Assembly (NCBI RefSeq): GCF_022568835.1
Contig: NZ_JAKZHV010000009.1
Coordinates: forward strand, 1 to 64,000
DNA length: 64,000 nt
Reading direction: 5' to 3'
Origin: Arsenicicoccus piscis
GTDB taxonomy: Bacteria > Actinomycetota > Actinomycetes > Actinomycetales > Dermatophilaceae
The position numbers and the translations under genes are program-made. Positions 7,700-19,043 of this stretch are shown piece by piece; the first letter of the stretch is position 1; each line of letters starts with the position of its first letter. The notes below the pieces were generated by a model. It was not told where the DNA came from. It did not search any database and saw nothing but the letters and a program-made list of their open reading frames with translations.

Positions 7700-9715
7700 G
7701 TGCCAGATTCCAGTCGCGCCCTCAAGCGCCTCCTGCTGGGCCGCCAGATGCGTTCGGACCGGCTGCACGAGACCCTGCTGCCCAAGCGGCTGGCCCTCCC
7801 GATCTTCGCCAGCGACGCCCTCTCCTCGGTGGCGTACGCGCCGGACGAGATCTTCTTGACCCTCGCCCTCGCGGGCGGCGCCGTCGCCACGACCCACTCG
7901 TGGCAGATCGGCCTCGCGGTCGTCTTCGTCATGCTCGTCGTGGTCGCGTCCTACCGGCAGAACGTGCACGCCTATCCCTCCGGCGGCGGTGACTACGAGG
8001 TCGCCACCGTCAACCTCGGCCGGTGGGCCGGCCTCGCGGTCGCGTCCGCGCTGCTGGTGGACTACGTGCTGACCGTGGCCGTGTCGATCTCGTCGGGCGT
8101 GCAGAACGCCACGGCGGCGATCCCCGCCCTCGACGGCCACGCCATGCCGGTAGCCGTCGCCCTGATCATCGGCCTGACGATGATGAACCTGCGCGGGGTG
8201 CGCGAGTCGGGGCGGATGTTCGCCATCCCGGTCTACGCGTTCATGATCGCGATCATGGGGATGGCGGCCTACGGGTTGTACCGCTCGCTCATGGGTGACC
8301 TCCCCCGTGCCGAGAGCGCGAGCCTCGAGCTGGTCCCGGAGCACGGCTACGAGTCGCTCGGCACCCTCGCCATGGTGTTCCTGCTGCTGCGCGCGTTCAG
8401 CTCGGGCTGCGCCGCGCTCACCGGCGTCGAGGCGATCTCCAACGGCGTCCCGGCGTTCCAGAAGCCCAAGAGCAAGAACGCCGCGACCACCCTGCTGCTC
8501 ATGGGGTGCCTGTCGGTGACGATGCTGATGTCGATCATCTACCTGTCGATCAAGACCAACATCCACTACGCCGAGCGACCCGCCGAGCAGCTGCTGGTCA
8601 ACGGCGAGCCCGTGGGGTCGGGCTACATCCAGCACACGATCATCGGTCAGCTGGCGCTCGCGGTGTTCGACCACTTCCACCTCGGCGTGATCCTGGTGTC
8701 GACCGTCACCGGCCTGATCCTCATCCTCGCGGCCAACACGGCGTTCAACGGCTTCCCGGTGCTGGCCTCGATCCTGGCCAAGGACGGCTACCTCCCGCGC
8801 CAGCTGCAGAGCCGCGGCGACCGGCTGGCCTACTCCAACGGCATCATGATCCTCGCGGGTGCGGCGGCCGTGCTCGTGGTCATCTTCGACGCCGAGGTCA
8901 CCAAGCTGATCCAGCTCTACATCGTCGGGGTGTTCGTGTCGTTCACCCTCAGCCAGGTTGGCATGATCCGGCACTGGAACCGCATCCTCGCCACCGAGAC
9001 CGACCCGCGCGAGCGCCGGACCCACCAGACCAGCCGGGCCATCAACGCCGTCGGTGCGCTGATGTCCTTCACCGTGCTGCTCGTCGTGCTCGCGACCAAG
9101 TTCGTGCGCGGGGCGGGCTGGGCGATCCTCGCCATGGCGATCCTCTACCTGCTGATGCAGGGCATCCACAAGCACTACGCGGCCGTCTCGCGCGAGCTCG
9201 AGGTTCCCGCCGCGGACCACGAGGCGGGCCGGCTCCCCTCGCGGGTGCACGCGATCGTGCTGGTCTCGCGGATCCACAAGCCGACCCTGCGGGCCCTCGC
9301 CTACGCGCGGGGCGCTCGGCCGTCCACGCTCGAGGCGATCACGGTAGCCATCGACCCCGCCGACGGCGAGCGCCTCCAGCAGGACTGGCTGCAGCGCGAG
9401 ATCCCGGTGGAGCTGAAGGTCCTCGACTCGCCCTACCGCGAGATCACCCGACCGATCGTCAACTACATCGCCGCGATCCGCCGCCAGTCGCCGCACGACC
9501 TCGTCATGGTCTACCTGCCGGAGTACGTCCTCGGCCGCTGGTGGGAGAACATCCTGCACAACCAGTCGGCGCTGCGGCTCAAGGCCCGGCTGCTGTTCAT
9601 GCCGGGCGTCATCGTCGCGAGCGTCCCGTACCAGCTGAACTCGAGCAAGGAGGTGGCGGAGATGATCCGCCAGGACATCCAGGACGACACGATCGCTGCG
9701 GGGAAGGGCCGATGA
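7700..9715 (+). CDS. APC family amino acid permease with soluble C-terminal domain
   Basis: A 671-residue transporter. Residues 1-480 contain about twelve transmembrane helices, opening with the conserved segment KRLALPIFASDALSSVAYA. Residues 490-671 form a cytoplasmic domain with two universal-stress-like stretches (HAIVLVSRIHKPTLRALAYA and VMVYLPEYVLGRWW). This matches the Rv2690c family; the substrate is unproven (amino acid or K+ by family). I chose GTG 7700 because it follows the -10 box exactly and because homologues start close to this point; an ATG at 7688 is the alternative. Its stop overlaps the downstream methyltransferase ATG (ATGA). Confidence 0.88.
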   Translation: MPDSSRALKRLLLGRQMRSDRLHETLLPKRLALPIFASDALSSVAYAPDEIFLTLALAGGAVATTHSWQIGLAVVFVMLVVVASYRQNVHAYPSGGGDYEVATVNLGRWAGLAVASALLVDYVLTVAVSISSGVQNATAAIPALDGHAMPVAVALIIGLTMMNLRGVRESGRMFAIPVYAFMIAIMGMAAYGLYRSLMGDLPRAESASLELVPEHGYESLGTLAMVFLLLRAFSSGCAALTGVEAISNGVPAFQKPKSKNAATTLLLMGCLSVTMLMSIIYLSIKTNIHYAERPAEQLLVNGEPVGSGYIQHTIIGQLALAVFDHFHLGVILVSTVTGLILILAANTAFNGFPVLASILAKDGYLPRQLQSRGDRLAYSNGIMILAGAAAVLVVIFDAEVTKLIQLYIVGVFVSFTLSQVGMIRHWNRILATETDPRERRTHQTSRAINAVGALMSFTVLLVVLATKFVRGAGWAILAMAILYLLMQGIHKHYAAVSRELEVPAADHEAGRLPSRVHAIVLVSRIHKPTLRALAYARGARPSTLEAITVAIDPADGERLQQDWLQREIPVELKVLDSPYREITRPIVNYIAAIRRQSPHDLVMVYLPEYVLGRWWENILHNQSALRLKARLLFMPGVIVASVPYQLNSSKEVAEMIRQDIQDDTIAAGKGR

Positions 9716-11064
9716 CGAAGCCGGTGAAGAGGGGCAACGCCAACCGCAGGGGTAGAGCGACCCGCGAGCGGGCGGTCCGCGGCACCCCCGCGGTGGGCCG
9801 GGAGATCGAGCTCGAGATCGGCGCGGTCGCCCATGGCGGCTTCTGCGTGGGGCGCCACGAGGGGCGTGCCGTGTTCGTGCGGCACACCCTGCCGGGTGAG
9901 AAGGTCCGTGCGGTGGTCACCGAGGGTGGCAGCGAGGACCGCTTCTGGCGGGCCGACGCGATCGAGATCCTGCGCGCCAACGAGCACCGGGTCACCCCGC
10001 CGTGCCCGTACGCCGGGCCGGGTCGGTGCGGCGGCTGCGACTGGCAGCACGCGTCGCTGGACTACCAGCGCGAGCTCAAGTCGACGGTCGTGCGCGAGCA
10101 GCTGGACCGGCTGGCCGGCCTCGAGCTGGTCGACGACCAGCCCGTCGTCGAGCCGGTGCCGGGTGACGAGGACGGGCTGCGCTGGCGCACCCGCGTCGAG
10201 TTCGCCGTCGACGAGGCCGGACGCGCCGGGATGCGCGCCCACCGCTCGCACGCCGTGATCCCGATCGACGACTGCCTCATCGCGACGCGCCCGATCATCG
10301 AGTCCGGCGTGCTGTCGACGACGTGGACCGACTGCGCGGCGGTCGAGGTCGTGGACGCGAGCCTGGTCGACGACGCGGTCGTCGTGCCGATCGCCGAGTC
10401 CGGCAAGGCCCTGGACCACGCCGGCCACGGCGTCGAGTCGACCGTCGGCGAGCGCGTGCAGGTGGGGGAGTGGGTCCGCGAGCTGGCCGTGGACGCCCGC
10501 GGGTTCTGGCAGGTCCATCCGGGCGCCGCGCCGACCCTCGTGGACGAGGCGATGGCGCTGCTCGACCCGCAGGAGGGCGAGCGGGCGCTCGACGTCTTCG
10601 CCGGCGTGGGCCTGTTCGCCGCGGCGCTCGCCGACCTGGTGGGCGAGCAGGGCCAGGTGCTGGCGGTCGAGTCCGACGGGCTGGCCGTCGAGAACGCCGT
10701 GGAGAACCTCGAGGAGAACCCGTGGGCGTCCGCGCGTCAGGGACGCGCTGACCGGGTGCTCGCCGAGCTGGTGCGCGACGGCGAGACGTTCGACCTCGTC
10801 GTGCTCGACCCGCCCCGAACCGGGGCCGGACGCCAGGTGATCGAGTCGCTCGTGGACCTCGAGCCGCGCGCCGTGGTCTACGTCGCCTGCGACCCGGCCG
10901 CCCTCGCGCGCGACGTCGCGATCGCCGAGGAGCTCGGCTACCAGCTGGTGGCGCTGCGGGCGTTCGACGCCTTCCCGATGACCCAGCACGTCGAGTGCGT
11001 CGCCCTGCTCGAGCCGGTCGACGAGTCAGACCTCGAGTCGGATCCTGAGTCCGATCACGAGTAG
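9712..11064 (+). CDS. Class I SAM-dependent RNA methyltransferase with TRAM domain
   Basis: A 450-residue enzyme of the RlmC/RlmD/TrmA uracil-5 methyltransferase family (Rv2689c-like). The N-terminal TRAM domain (residues 25-90) contains GAVAHGGFCVGRHEGR. A cysteine cluster CPYAGPGRCGGCDWQH probably holds an Fe-S site. The methyltransferase core has LDVFAGVGLFAAALA for SAM and VLDPPRTGAG as motif IV. The C-terminal VYVACDPAALARD carries the catalytic cysteine. The target base (rRNA or tRNA U) is not decidable here. Translation is coupled to the APC permease. The last 12 residues are an acidic ESD repeat. Confidence 0.88.
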   Translation: MTKPVKRGNANRRGRATRERAVRGTPAVGREIELEIGAVAHGGFCVGRHEGRAVFVRHTLPGEKVRAVVTEGGSEDRFWRADAIEILRANEHRVTPPCPYAGPGRCGGCDWQHASLDYQRELKSTVVREQLDRLAGLELVDDQPVVEPVPGDEDGLRWRTRVEFAVDEAGRAGMRAHRSHAVIPIDDCLIATRPIIESGVLSTTWTDCAAVEVVDASLVDDAVVVPIAESGKALDHAGHGVESTVGERVQVGEWVRELAVDARGFWQVHPGAAPTLVDEAMALLDPQEGERALDVFAGVGLFAAALADLVGEQGQVLAVESDGLAVENAVENLEENPWASARQGRADRVLAELVRDGETFDLVVLDPPRTGAGRQVIESLVDLEPRAVVYVACDPAALARDVAIAEELGYQLVALRAFDAFPMTQHVECVALLEPVDESDLESDPESDHE

Positions 11065-11066
11065 GG

Positions 11067-11105
11067 CCGTGGGCGCCACGGACCGCGGCGAAACGCGGCG
11101 CTGCT
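11067..11105 (+). terminator. Tandem hairpin terminator after the RNA methyltransferase
   Basis: CCGTGG-GCG-CCACGG (11067-11081) is followed immediately by CCGCG/CGCGG (11083-11098) and a short T-containing tract. The pair separates the upstream operon from the aconitase promoter. Confidence 0.5.
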
Positions 11106-11165
11106 GTTTCGTTCGGGGCGCGGGTGGGCAACAATCAGGGGAACCGGGGCATGCTCCCCGATATC

Positions 11166-11212
11166 TCTTGACGTCAAGACATGGGCGTGACAGTATTGTC
11201 TCGACGTCAAGA
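11166..11212 (+). promoter_or_regulatory. acnA promoter with two palindromic operators
   Basis: Site 1 (11166-11179) is the perfect 14-bp palindrome TCTTGACGTCAAGA. Site 2 (11199-11212) is TCTCGACGTCAAGA, one base off perfect. Their centres are 33 bp apart, about three helical turns. TATTGT at 11194-11199 is a good -10 box and touches site 2; TTGACG inside site 1 could serve as a -35 at 20-bp spacing. A dimeric repressor bound to both would occlude the promoter. The regulator is not identifiable from this window. Confidence 0.65.
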
Positions 11213-11241
11213 TACCCACAAGGATCGTGGAAGGAACAGGC

Positions 11242-14027
<2,786 letters not shown>

Positions 14028-14043
<16 letters not shown>

Positions 14044-14075
14044 CAGCACATCTGGCTCGTGCGGGCGTAGCAGCA
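14028..14075 (+). repeat. 21-bp direct repeat duplicating the acnA 3' end
   Basis: The sequence GCTCGTGCGGGCGTAGCAGCA occurs at 14028-14048 and again at 14055-14075. The first copy contains the last codons and the TAG stop of acnA; the second reproduces the same codons and stop seven bases further on. It looks like a short local duplication. Confidence 0.8.
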
Positions 14076-14082
14076 GAAATAG

Positions 14083-14124
14083 GCAGCGAGCCTGCGTACC
14101 GATCGCGGTAGGCAGGCTCGCTGC
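14083..14124. terminator. Strong bidirectional hairpin between acnA and the FGGY kinase gene
   Basis: Thirteen-base arms GCAGCGAGCCTGC (14083-14095) and GCAGGCTCGCTGC (14112-14124) pair perfectly. Inside the loop TACC/GGTA can extend the stem. It lies between convergent genes and should stop transcription from both sides. Confidence 0.75.
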
Positions 14125-14166
14125 TGTGTGGGTGGGTGGGTGCTGGGAGCGGGGAGCGGGCTCCGG

Positions 14167-15669
14167 TCAGGCGCCGGCGGCGCCACCGACCACGACCTCG
14201 TCGTAGAGCCGGTCCCACCGCGCGCGGGCGTCCTCGTAGTAGGGGCGCAGCACCTCGCCCGGCTCGTAGGCCTCGTCGAAGACCACGCCGGCGCGCTCGA
14301 CGTCGGGGGCGACGACCTGCAGCGCGACCAGGGCGGTGCCGCGCAGGGTCGACCGCTTGATGCCGACGGGGGTGACCGGGCGGCCGAGGACGTCGGCCAT
14401 CATCTGCAGCAGCCCCGGGTTGTCGAGGGTCTGCGAGCCGTTGACCCGCACCTCCTGGACGGCCCCGGCGACCGTCGACAGCTGCTCGAACACCCGCGCG
14501 TAGCTGATGACGACGCCTTCGAGGCCGCCGCGGTAGAGCTGCATCGCGGTCGTCTGCGCGGCCACCCCGCCGAACGTGGCGCGAGCGTCGCTACGCCAGC
14601 CGATGGCCCGCTCGCCGGTGAGGAAGGGCAGCACGGTGGGCGCCGGCTCGGTCGGCACGGCGAGCAGCTGGCGGGTGACGGCCGAAGCGGAGGGCAGCGC
14701 GAGGGTGGAGCGCAGCCAGCTGATCATCCGGCCGACGTCGTTGACCGCACCGCCGAGCAACGACTGGTCGGCACTGACGCGGTAGGCCCACAGCCCGTCC
14801 GGCACGGGGGAGGGGGCGCCCTCGACGAGGACGCGCAGCGCGCCGGAGGTGGCCATCGTCGCCACCATCAGCCGGTCGTCGGTGGCGCCGGAGCCGAGGT
14901 TGGCGGCGTAGCCGTCGGACACCGGCGGGAACCACGGCACGCCCTCGAGCGCCGGCCAGCGGGACGCGATCGTCGCGGTCTGCGGGTAGAGCGGTGCGGT
15001 CGCCTCGACGACGGGGGACAGCTGGCCGCGGTCGATGCCCGAGGCGGCCAGCATGGGCTCGTCCCAGTCCCCGGTGTGCCGGTCCAGCAGCCCGGTCCAG
15101 GCGGCCGTGGAGACGCCGGCCGCGGTGGTGCCGAGCAGCCGCTGCAGCACGAACTCGCCGAGCGAGAGGAACGTCGCCGCTCGCTCGAAGACCGCCGGCT
15201 GCTCGGACTTGAGCCAGACCAGTCGCGCGGGCAGGTAGGACGCGTGCAGCCGGGTGCCGGTGCGTTGGTGGGTCTCGTGCTCGTCGACCCGCTCGCGCAG
15301 CACGTCGACGTAGCTGCCGCACCGCGAGTCGGCGTACGTGATGGCCGGGGTGAGGGCTCTACCGTCGGCGTCGACCGCGACGAGCGACGACGCGAAGGTG
15401 TCCAGCGCCACCGCCTTGATCCGCCCCGCGAGACCCGACACCGCGAGCGAGGTGAGGACCTCCGCGATCTCGTCGACGACCTGGTTGCCGTCGATGACGA
15501 CCGTGCCGTCGGCCCGGTTGGTGAAGTAGTGCGGCACCTTGTGCCGGGTGCCGACCGGCGTCCCGGTCGCGTCGTAGAGGCAGCCTCGGGTCGCGGTGCT
15601 GCCGACGTCGATCGCGAGCACGAGCGGGTCGACGGCGTTGGACAGGTCGACCTTGAACTGCTGACCCAC
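14167..15669 (-). CDS. FGGY-family carbohydrate kinase (gluconokinase/xylulokinase-like)
   Basis: A 500-residue sugar kinase. The N-terminal domain opens with LVLAIDVGSTATRG, the phosphate-binding loop. The C-terminal FGGY signature region reads NGSQTLDNPGLLQMMAD. The sugar (gluconate, xylulose, ribulose or glycerol type) cannot be fixed from motifs. GTG 15669 is chosen as start because GGAAGGGGG lies six bases upstream; an in-frame ATG at 15702 would overlap that site. It is the last gene of the minus-strand sugar locus, 88 bp after the second permease, and should phosphorylate the imported or released sugar. Confidence 0.8.
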   Translation of the reverse strand: MGQQFKVDLSNAVDPLVLAIDVGSTATRGCLYDATGTPVGTRHKVPHYFTNRADGTVVIDGNQVVDEIAEVLTSLAVSGLAGRIKAVALDTFASSLVAVDADGRALTPAITYADSRCGSYVDVLRERVDEHETHQRTGTRLHASYLPARLVWLKSEQPAVFERAATFLSLGEFVLQRLLGTTAAGVSTAAWTGLLDRHTGDWDEPMLAASGIDRGQLSPVVEATAPLYPQTATIASRWPALEGVPWFPPVSDGYAANLGSGATDDRLMVATMATSGALRVLVEGAPSPVPDGLWAYRVSADQSLLGGAVNDVGRMISWLRSTLALPSASAVTRQLLAVPTEPAPTVLPFLTGERAIGWRSDARATFGGVAAQTTAMQLYRGGLEGVVISYARVFEQLSTVAGAVQEVRVNGSQTLDNPGLLQMMADVLGRPVTPVGIKRSTLRGTALVALQVVAPDVERAGVVFDEAYEPGEVLRPYYEDARARWDRLYDEVVVGGAAGA

Positions 15670-15757
15670 CGAGGGCCCCCTTCCCGTAGCTTCGTGCCTC
15701 ACCGTAGACCACCCGCTCGCCTCACCGCGCCGACCTCCTCGCGGTCGGGTGGCCGAC

Positions 15758-16609
15758 TCAGCCCTTGACGGCGCCCTCGTTGGCGCCGCGCACGAGATGC
15801 CGCTGGAACACGAAGAACAAGATGGCGACGGGGATGGTCGTGAGCAGAGCCGTCGCCATCTTCAGCGGATACTGCGTGCCCGAGCCGAGCGTGCCGCGTG
15901 ACAGCGAGGCGAGACCGGTGATGAGGGTCTGGTACTGCGGCGACTGGGTGGTCACGAGGAAGTGGCTGAACTCGTTCCAGCTGCCCTGGAAGCTGAGGAT
16001 CGTCAACGTGATCAGCGCGGGCCGCGCCATCGGCAGCACCACGTGCCAGAAGGTCTGAAAGATCGACGCGCCGTCGAGGCGGGCGGCCTCCTCGATGGTG
16101 ACCGGCACGGTGTCGAAGAACTGCTTCATGATGAAGACGCCCGCGGCGTCGACGATGAGCGGCAGCACCATCGCGTAGTACGTGTTGTAGATCCCGAAGT
16201 ACTTGGTGACGAGGAACTTCGGGATGAGCAGCGCCACGCCGGGCACCGACATCACGGCCAGCACGGCGGTGAACAGGAATCCTCGTCCCCGGAACCGCAG
16301 CCGCGAGAGCGCGTAGCCCGCCAGCGAGTCGAAGAACACGCGGCCGGCGGTGACGAGCACCGTCACGAGCGCGGAGTTGAACGCCCAGTGCAGGATCGGC
16401 ACCGAGGAGTCGGGCGTGAGCCCGAAGATCCGCTTCCACGCGTTGAGCTCGACCGGGTTCGGGATGATCGACAGCGGGTTGGCGTTGGCCTGCGGGTCGG
16501 ACTTGAAGCTCGTCGCCACCTGGATGACGAATGGATACAGGTAGATGATCGCGAAGATCACGAGCACCACGTGGAACACGGTGCGGGTGAGCGGTCGGCT
16601 GCGGTCCAT
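15758..16609 (-). CDS. Carbohydrate ABC transporter permease (MalG type)
   Basis: A 283-residue inner-membrane subunit with six transmembrane helices. The EAA loop that docks the ATPase reads EEAARLDGASIFQTFW near residue 190. The N-terminal helix VVLVIFAIIYLYPFVIQ is typical of MalG-type proteins. The ATG is two bases downstream of the stop of the MalF-type gene, so the two subunits are made together. The C-terminus ends with RHLVRGANEGAVKG, the usual family ending. Confidence 0.92.
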   Translation of the reverse strand: MDRSRPLTRTVFHVVLVIFAIIYLYPFVIQVATSFKSDPQANANPLSIIPNPVELNAWKRIFGLTPDSSVPILHWAFNSALVTVLVTAGRVFFDSLAGYALSRLRFRGRGFLFTAVLAVMSVPGVALLIPKFLVTKYFGIYNTYYAMVLPLIVDAAGVFIMKQFFDTVPVTIEEAARLDGASIFQTFWHVVLPMARPALITLTILSFQGSWNEFSHFLVTTQSPQYQTLITGLASLSRGTLGSGTQYPLKMATALLTTIPVAILFFVFQRHLVRGANEGAVKG

Positions 16610-16611
16610 CG

Positions 16612-17673
16612 CTACCCCTCCCTCTCGGCGAGGAATCGTCGCTGAAGCCAGGTCAGCGCAACGATGATCAAGAAGATGATGAAGGCGATCGCCGTGCCCT
16701 GGCCGTACTCGAACTCCTCGAACGACTGCCCGTAGGACAGGTACGCCGGGGTCAGGGTCGTGCCGCCGGGCTGGCCACCACCGGTGACGTAGACCTGGTC
16801 GAAGACCTGCCAGGTCCCGATCAGTCCGAGCGTGGTCACGAGGAAGATGCTCGGCCGCAGCTGGGGGATGGTGACGAACCGCAGCTTCTGCCAGGAGGTC
16901 GCGCCGTCGAGCGCGGCCGCCTCCTCGACGTCCTCGGGCAGGTCCTGCAGCGCCGCGAGGAACATCAGGATGAAGGTGCCGGTCGTCGTCCAGATGGCGA
17001 GGAAGATCAGCACCATCATTGCGACCGACGGGCCGGACAGCCACTCCCACAGGGACCGGCCGAGGACGTCGGCCTGGGCCCAGCCGGGGTTGTCGATGCC
17101 GAACGCGCCGAACGCCAGGTGGAACAGACCGCGCGGGTCGGAGAACCACGCCGGCCCGTGGATCCCGAACAGCCCGAGGAAGGCGTTGACGGCCCCGGAG
17201 TTCCCGAAGAGGAACAAGAAGACCGTCGTGATGGCGATCGAGCTGGTCACCGACGGGAAGTAGAAGGCGGTCCGGAAGAACCCCTTGCCCTTGAGGAACT
17301 TGTTGTTGACGATCAGCGCCAGCCCGAGCGCGGTGATCGTCTGCAGCGGCACGACGAACAGCACGTAGTAGAACGTGTTGCCGATCGACTGCATGAAGGT
17401 CTGGCGCATCAGGCCGTCGCGCGTGAACAGGTCGGTGTAGTTGCGCAGCCCGACGAGCGGGGCGTTGGCACCCCCTTGGAAGGGGGAGCCGTTGCCGTTC
17501 CAGCTGGTGAAGCTCACGTAGAGCGCCATCAGGATGGGGAACACCAGGAACAGTCCGAGGATGACGATCATCGGCGCCGTGAAGAGCCAGCCGGCCAGGG
17601 TGTGGCCGGCGTTGACCCCACCCCCGGACGCGGCCCGAACCCTGCGGCGAGGTGCCGTCGTGGTCGAGGCCAT
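16612..17673 (-). CDS. Carbohydrate ABC transporter permease (MalF type)
   Basis: A 353-residue membrane subunit with six to seven helices. Residues 1-25 are basic and cytoplasmic, followed by the first helix LAGWLFTAPMIVILGLFLVF. The EAA motif is VEEAAALDGATSWQKLRF near residue 250. It starts six bases after the stop of the solute-binding lipoprotein gene. With the MalG partner it forms the channel of a CUT1-type importer for an oligosaccharide. No ATPase subunit gene is in this locus. Confidence 0.92.
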   Translation of the reverse strand: MASTTTAPRRRVRAASGGGVNAGHTLAGWLFTAPMIVILGLFLVFPILMALYVSFTSWNGNGSPFQGGANAPLVGLRNYTDLFTRDGLMRQTFMQSIGNTFYYVLFVVPLQTITALGLALIVNNKFLKGKGFFRTAFYFPSVTSSIAITTVFLFLFGNSGAVNAFLGLFGIHGPAWFSDPRGLFHLAFGAFGIDNPGWAQADVLGRSLWEWLSGPSVAMMVLIFLAIWTTTGTFILMFLAALQDLPEDVEEAAALDGATSWQKLRFVTIPQLRPSIFLVTTLGLIGTWQVFDQVYVTGGGQPGGTTLTPAYLSYGQSFEEFEYGQGTAIAFIIFLIIVALTWLQRRFLAEREG

Positions 17674-17679
17674 GAGCGG

Positions 17680-18939
17680 TCAGCCCTTGAGGGCCGCTTC
17701 GCCGTTCTTCTGCAGCTGGTCGAGGATAGCCTTCGGGTCACCGTTGGCCAGGCCCTCGAGCTTGGTGTTGAAGTCGGACAGCACCGCGTCCATGCCGGGG
17801 GCGATGATCGGGCCGGTGCCGTAGTCGGCGCCCTTGACGAAGGCCTCGTCCGCCGGGTAGGTCGTGGCGTACTGCTTGATGCCCTCGGTCGTCGACGGCA
17901 TCACGCCGAACGCCTTCGCGAAGCCCATCTCGGTGTCGGTCTGGGTGAGGTACTTGACCAGGTCGACCGCCTTGGCCTGGTTGGCCGACTTGCCGGCGAT
18001 GCCCCAGCAGTTGGTGAACATCAAGGTGCCCTTGCCGGCGGGGCCGGCCGGGAGCTCTACGACCTTGGTCTTGAGGTCCGGCGCGTCCTTGGCGAGCGCG
18101 CCCTTGATCCAGTTGCCCTCGATGGTCATCGCGGCCTTGCCCTTGATGAGCGCCTCGCCGCCCCAGCCGGCGTCGACCTGCTTGGCGTACTTCAGCGTGC
18201 CGGCCTTGAGCATCTTCTGCGCCTCGGTGAGGCCCTCGACGTTCTTCGCGTCGCTCGCGGTCATCGACTTCTGGTCGTCCGACACGAGCCAGCCACCGGC
18301 CTGGCGCAGCCACACGCCGAGGCGGGCCCACTCGCCGTTGATGACCAGGCCGGTCTGGCTGCCGGTCGTGAGCTTCTTGGCGACGGACTCGAGGCCGGCC
18401 CAGTCCTTCGGGATGTCGGCGTCGGTCAGCCCGGCCTTGGTCCACGCGTCGGTGTTGATCACGAGCGCGAGGGTGGAGAAGTCCTTCGGCGCGCACTGCA
18501 GCTTGCCGTCGTAGGTGAACGTCTTGACCAGCGAGGGGACGTAGGAGGCGGAGTCGACCTGGTCGCCGTCGCTGTAGAGGTAGTTCTTCTGGGCGTAGGT
18601 GCCGACCTTGGCGGCGTCCAGGTAGAACACGTCGGCCGGCGTGCCGCCGCTGAACCCCTTGCCGAGCTCGACCGCGAGGTCGGCGGCGGCGGTGACCGTG
18701 ACGGCGTTGCCGGTCTTCTTGGCCCACGCGTTGGCGGCGTCGGTGACGGCCTTGGTCTCGGCGTCGCCGGACGAGCCGATCAGCACCGACAGCTTGGCCG
18801 GTCCGCTTGCGGCCGCCTGGGTGCCGGTGGAGCCGGAGCCCGCGCCGTTGTCGAAGCCCCCACCGCCACAGGCGGCGAGGGGGAGGGTGGCCATGGTGCC
18901 CAAGGCGATGATGCCGATGGTCCGACGGGTGCGCTGCAT
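17680..18939 (-). CDS. Extracellular solute-binding lipoprotein of a sugar ABC importer
   Basis: A 419-residue family-1 solute-binding protein. It begins with a basic n-region (MQRTRRTIG), a hydrophobic stretch and the lipobox LAAC, so it should be lipid-anchored on the outer face of the membrane. A glycine- and serine-rich linker follows. The mature part has the usual KLSVLIGSSGDAETKA opening strand and a tryptophan-rich C-terminal lobe that typically stacks on sugar rings. The ATG has AGGAG six bases upstream. A 104-nt gap separates it from lacI. Confidence 0.92.
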   Translation of the reverse strand: MQRTRRTIGIIALGTMATLPLAACGGGGFDNGAGSGSTGTQAAASGPAKLSVLIGSSGDAETKAVTDAANAWAKKTGNAVTVTAAADLAVELGKGFSGGTPADVFYLDAAKVGTYAQKNYLYSDGDQVDSASYVPSLVKTFTYDGKLQCAPKDFSTLALVINTDAWTKAGLTDADIPKDWAGLESVAKKLTTGSQTGLVINGEWARLGVWLRQAGGWLVSDDQKSMTASDAKNVEGLTEAQKMLKAGTLKYAKQVDAGWGGEALIKGKAAMTIEGNWIKGALAKDAPDLKTKVVELPAGPAGKGTLMFTNCWGIAGKSANQAKAVDLVKYLTQTDTEMGFAKAFGVMPSTTEGIKQYATTYPADEAFVKGADYGTGPIIAPGMDAVLSDFNTKLEGLANGDPKAILDQLQKNGEAALKG

Positions 18940-19043
18940 TGCTGCTCCTGGTGGTTCGACGTGATTCGAGGTGGTGCGAGGTGGATCGGTGGGGTGATGG
19001 GTGCTGTCGCAACGCGCGTGGTGGGCGCGACCTGCCCTGCGGC

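Noticed and set aside
11146-11161. Small hairpin CGGGG-N6-CCCCG upstream of the acnA operators taken as an iron-responsive element
   Set aside because: It lies upstream of the predicted -35, so it would not be in the acnA mRNA, and the loop does not match the IRE pattern.
15709-15752. CCACCCG/CGGGTGG pairing between the second permease and the FGGY kinase genes as a terminator
   Set aside because: The loop is 30 bases and the stem only seven; the gap is short and the genes are probably co-transcribed.
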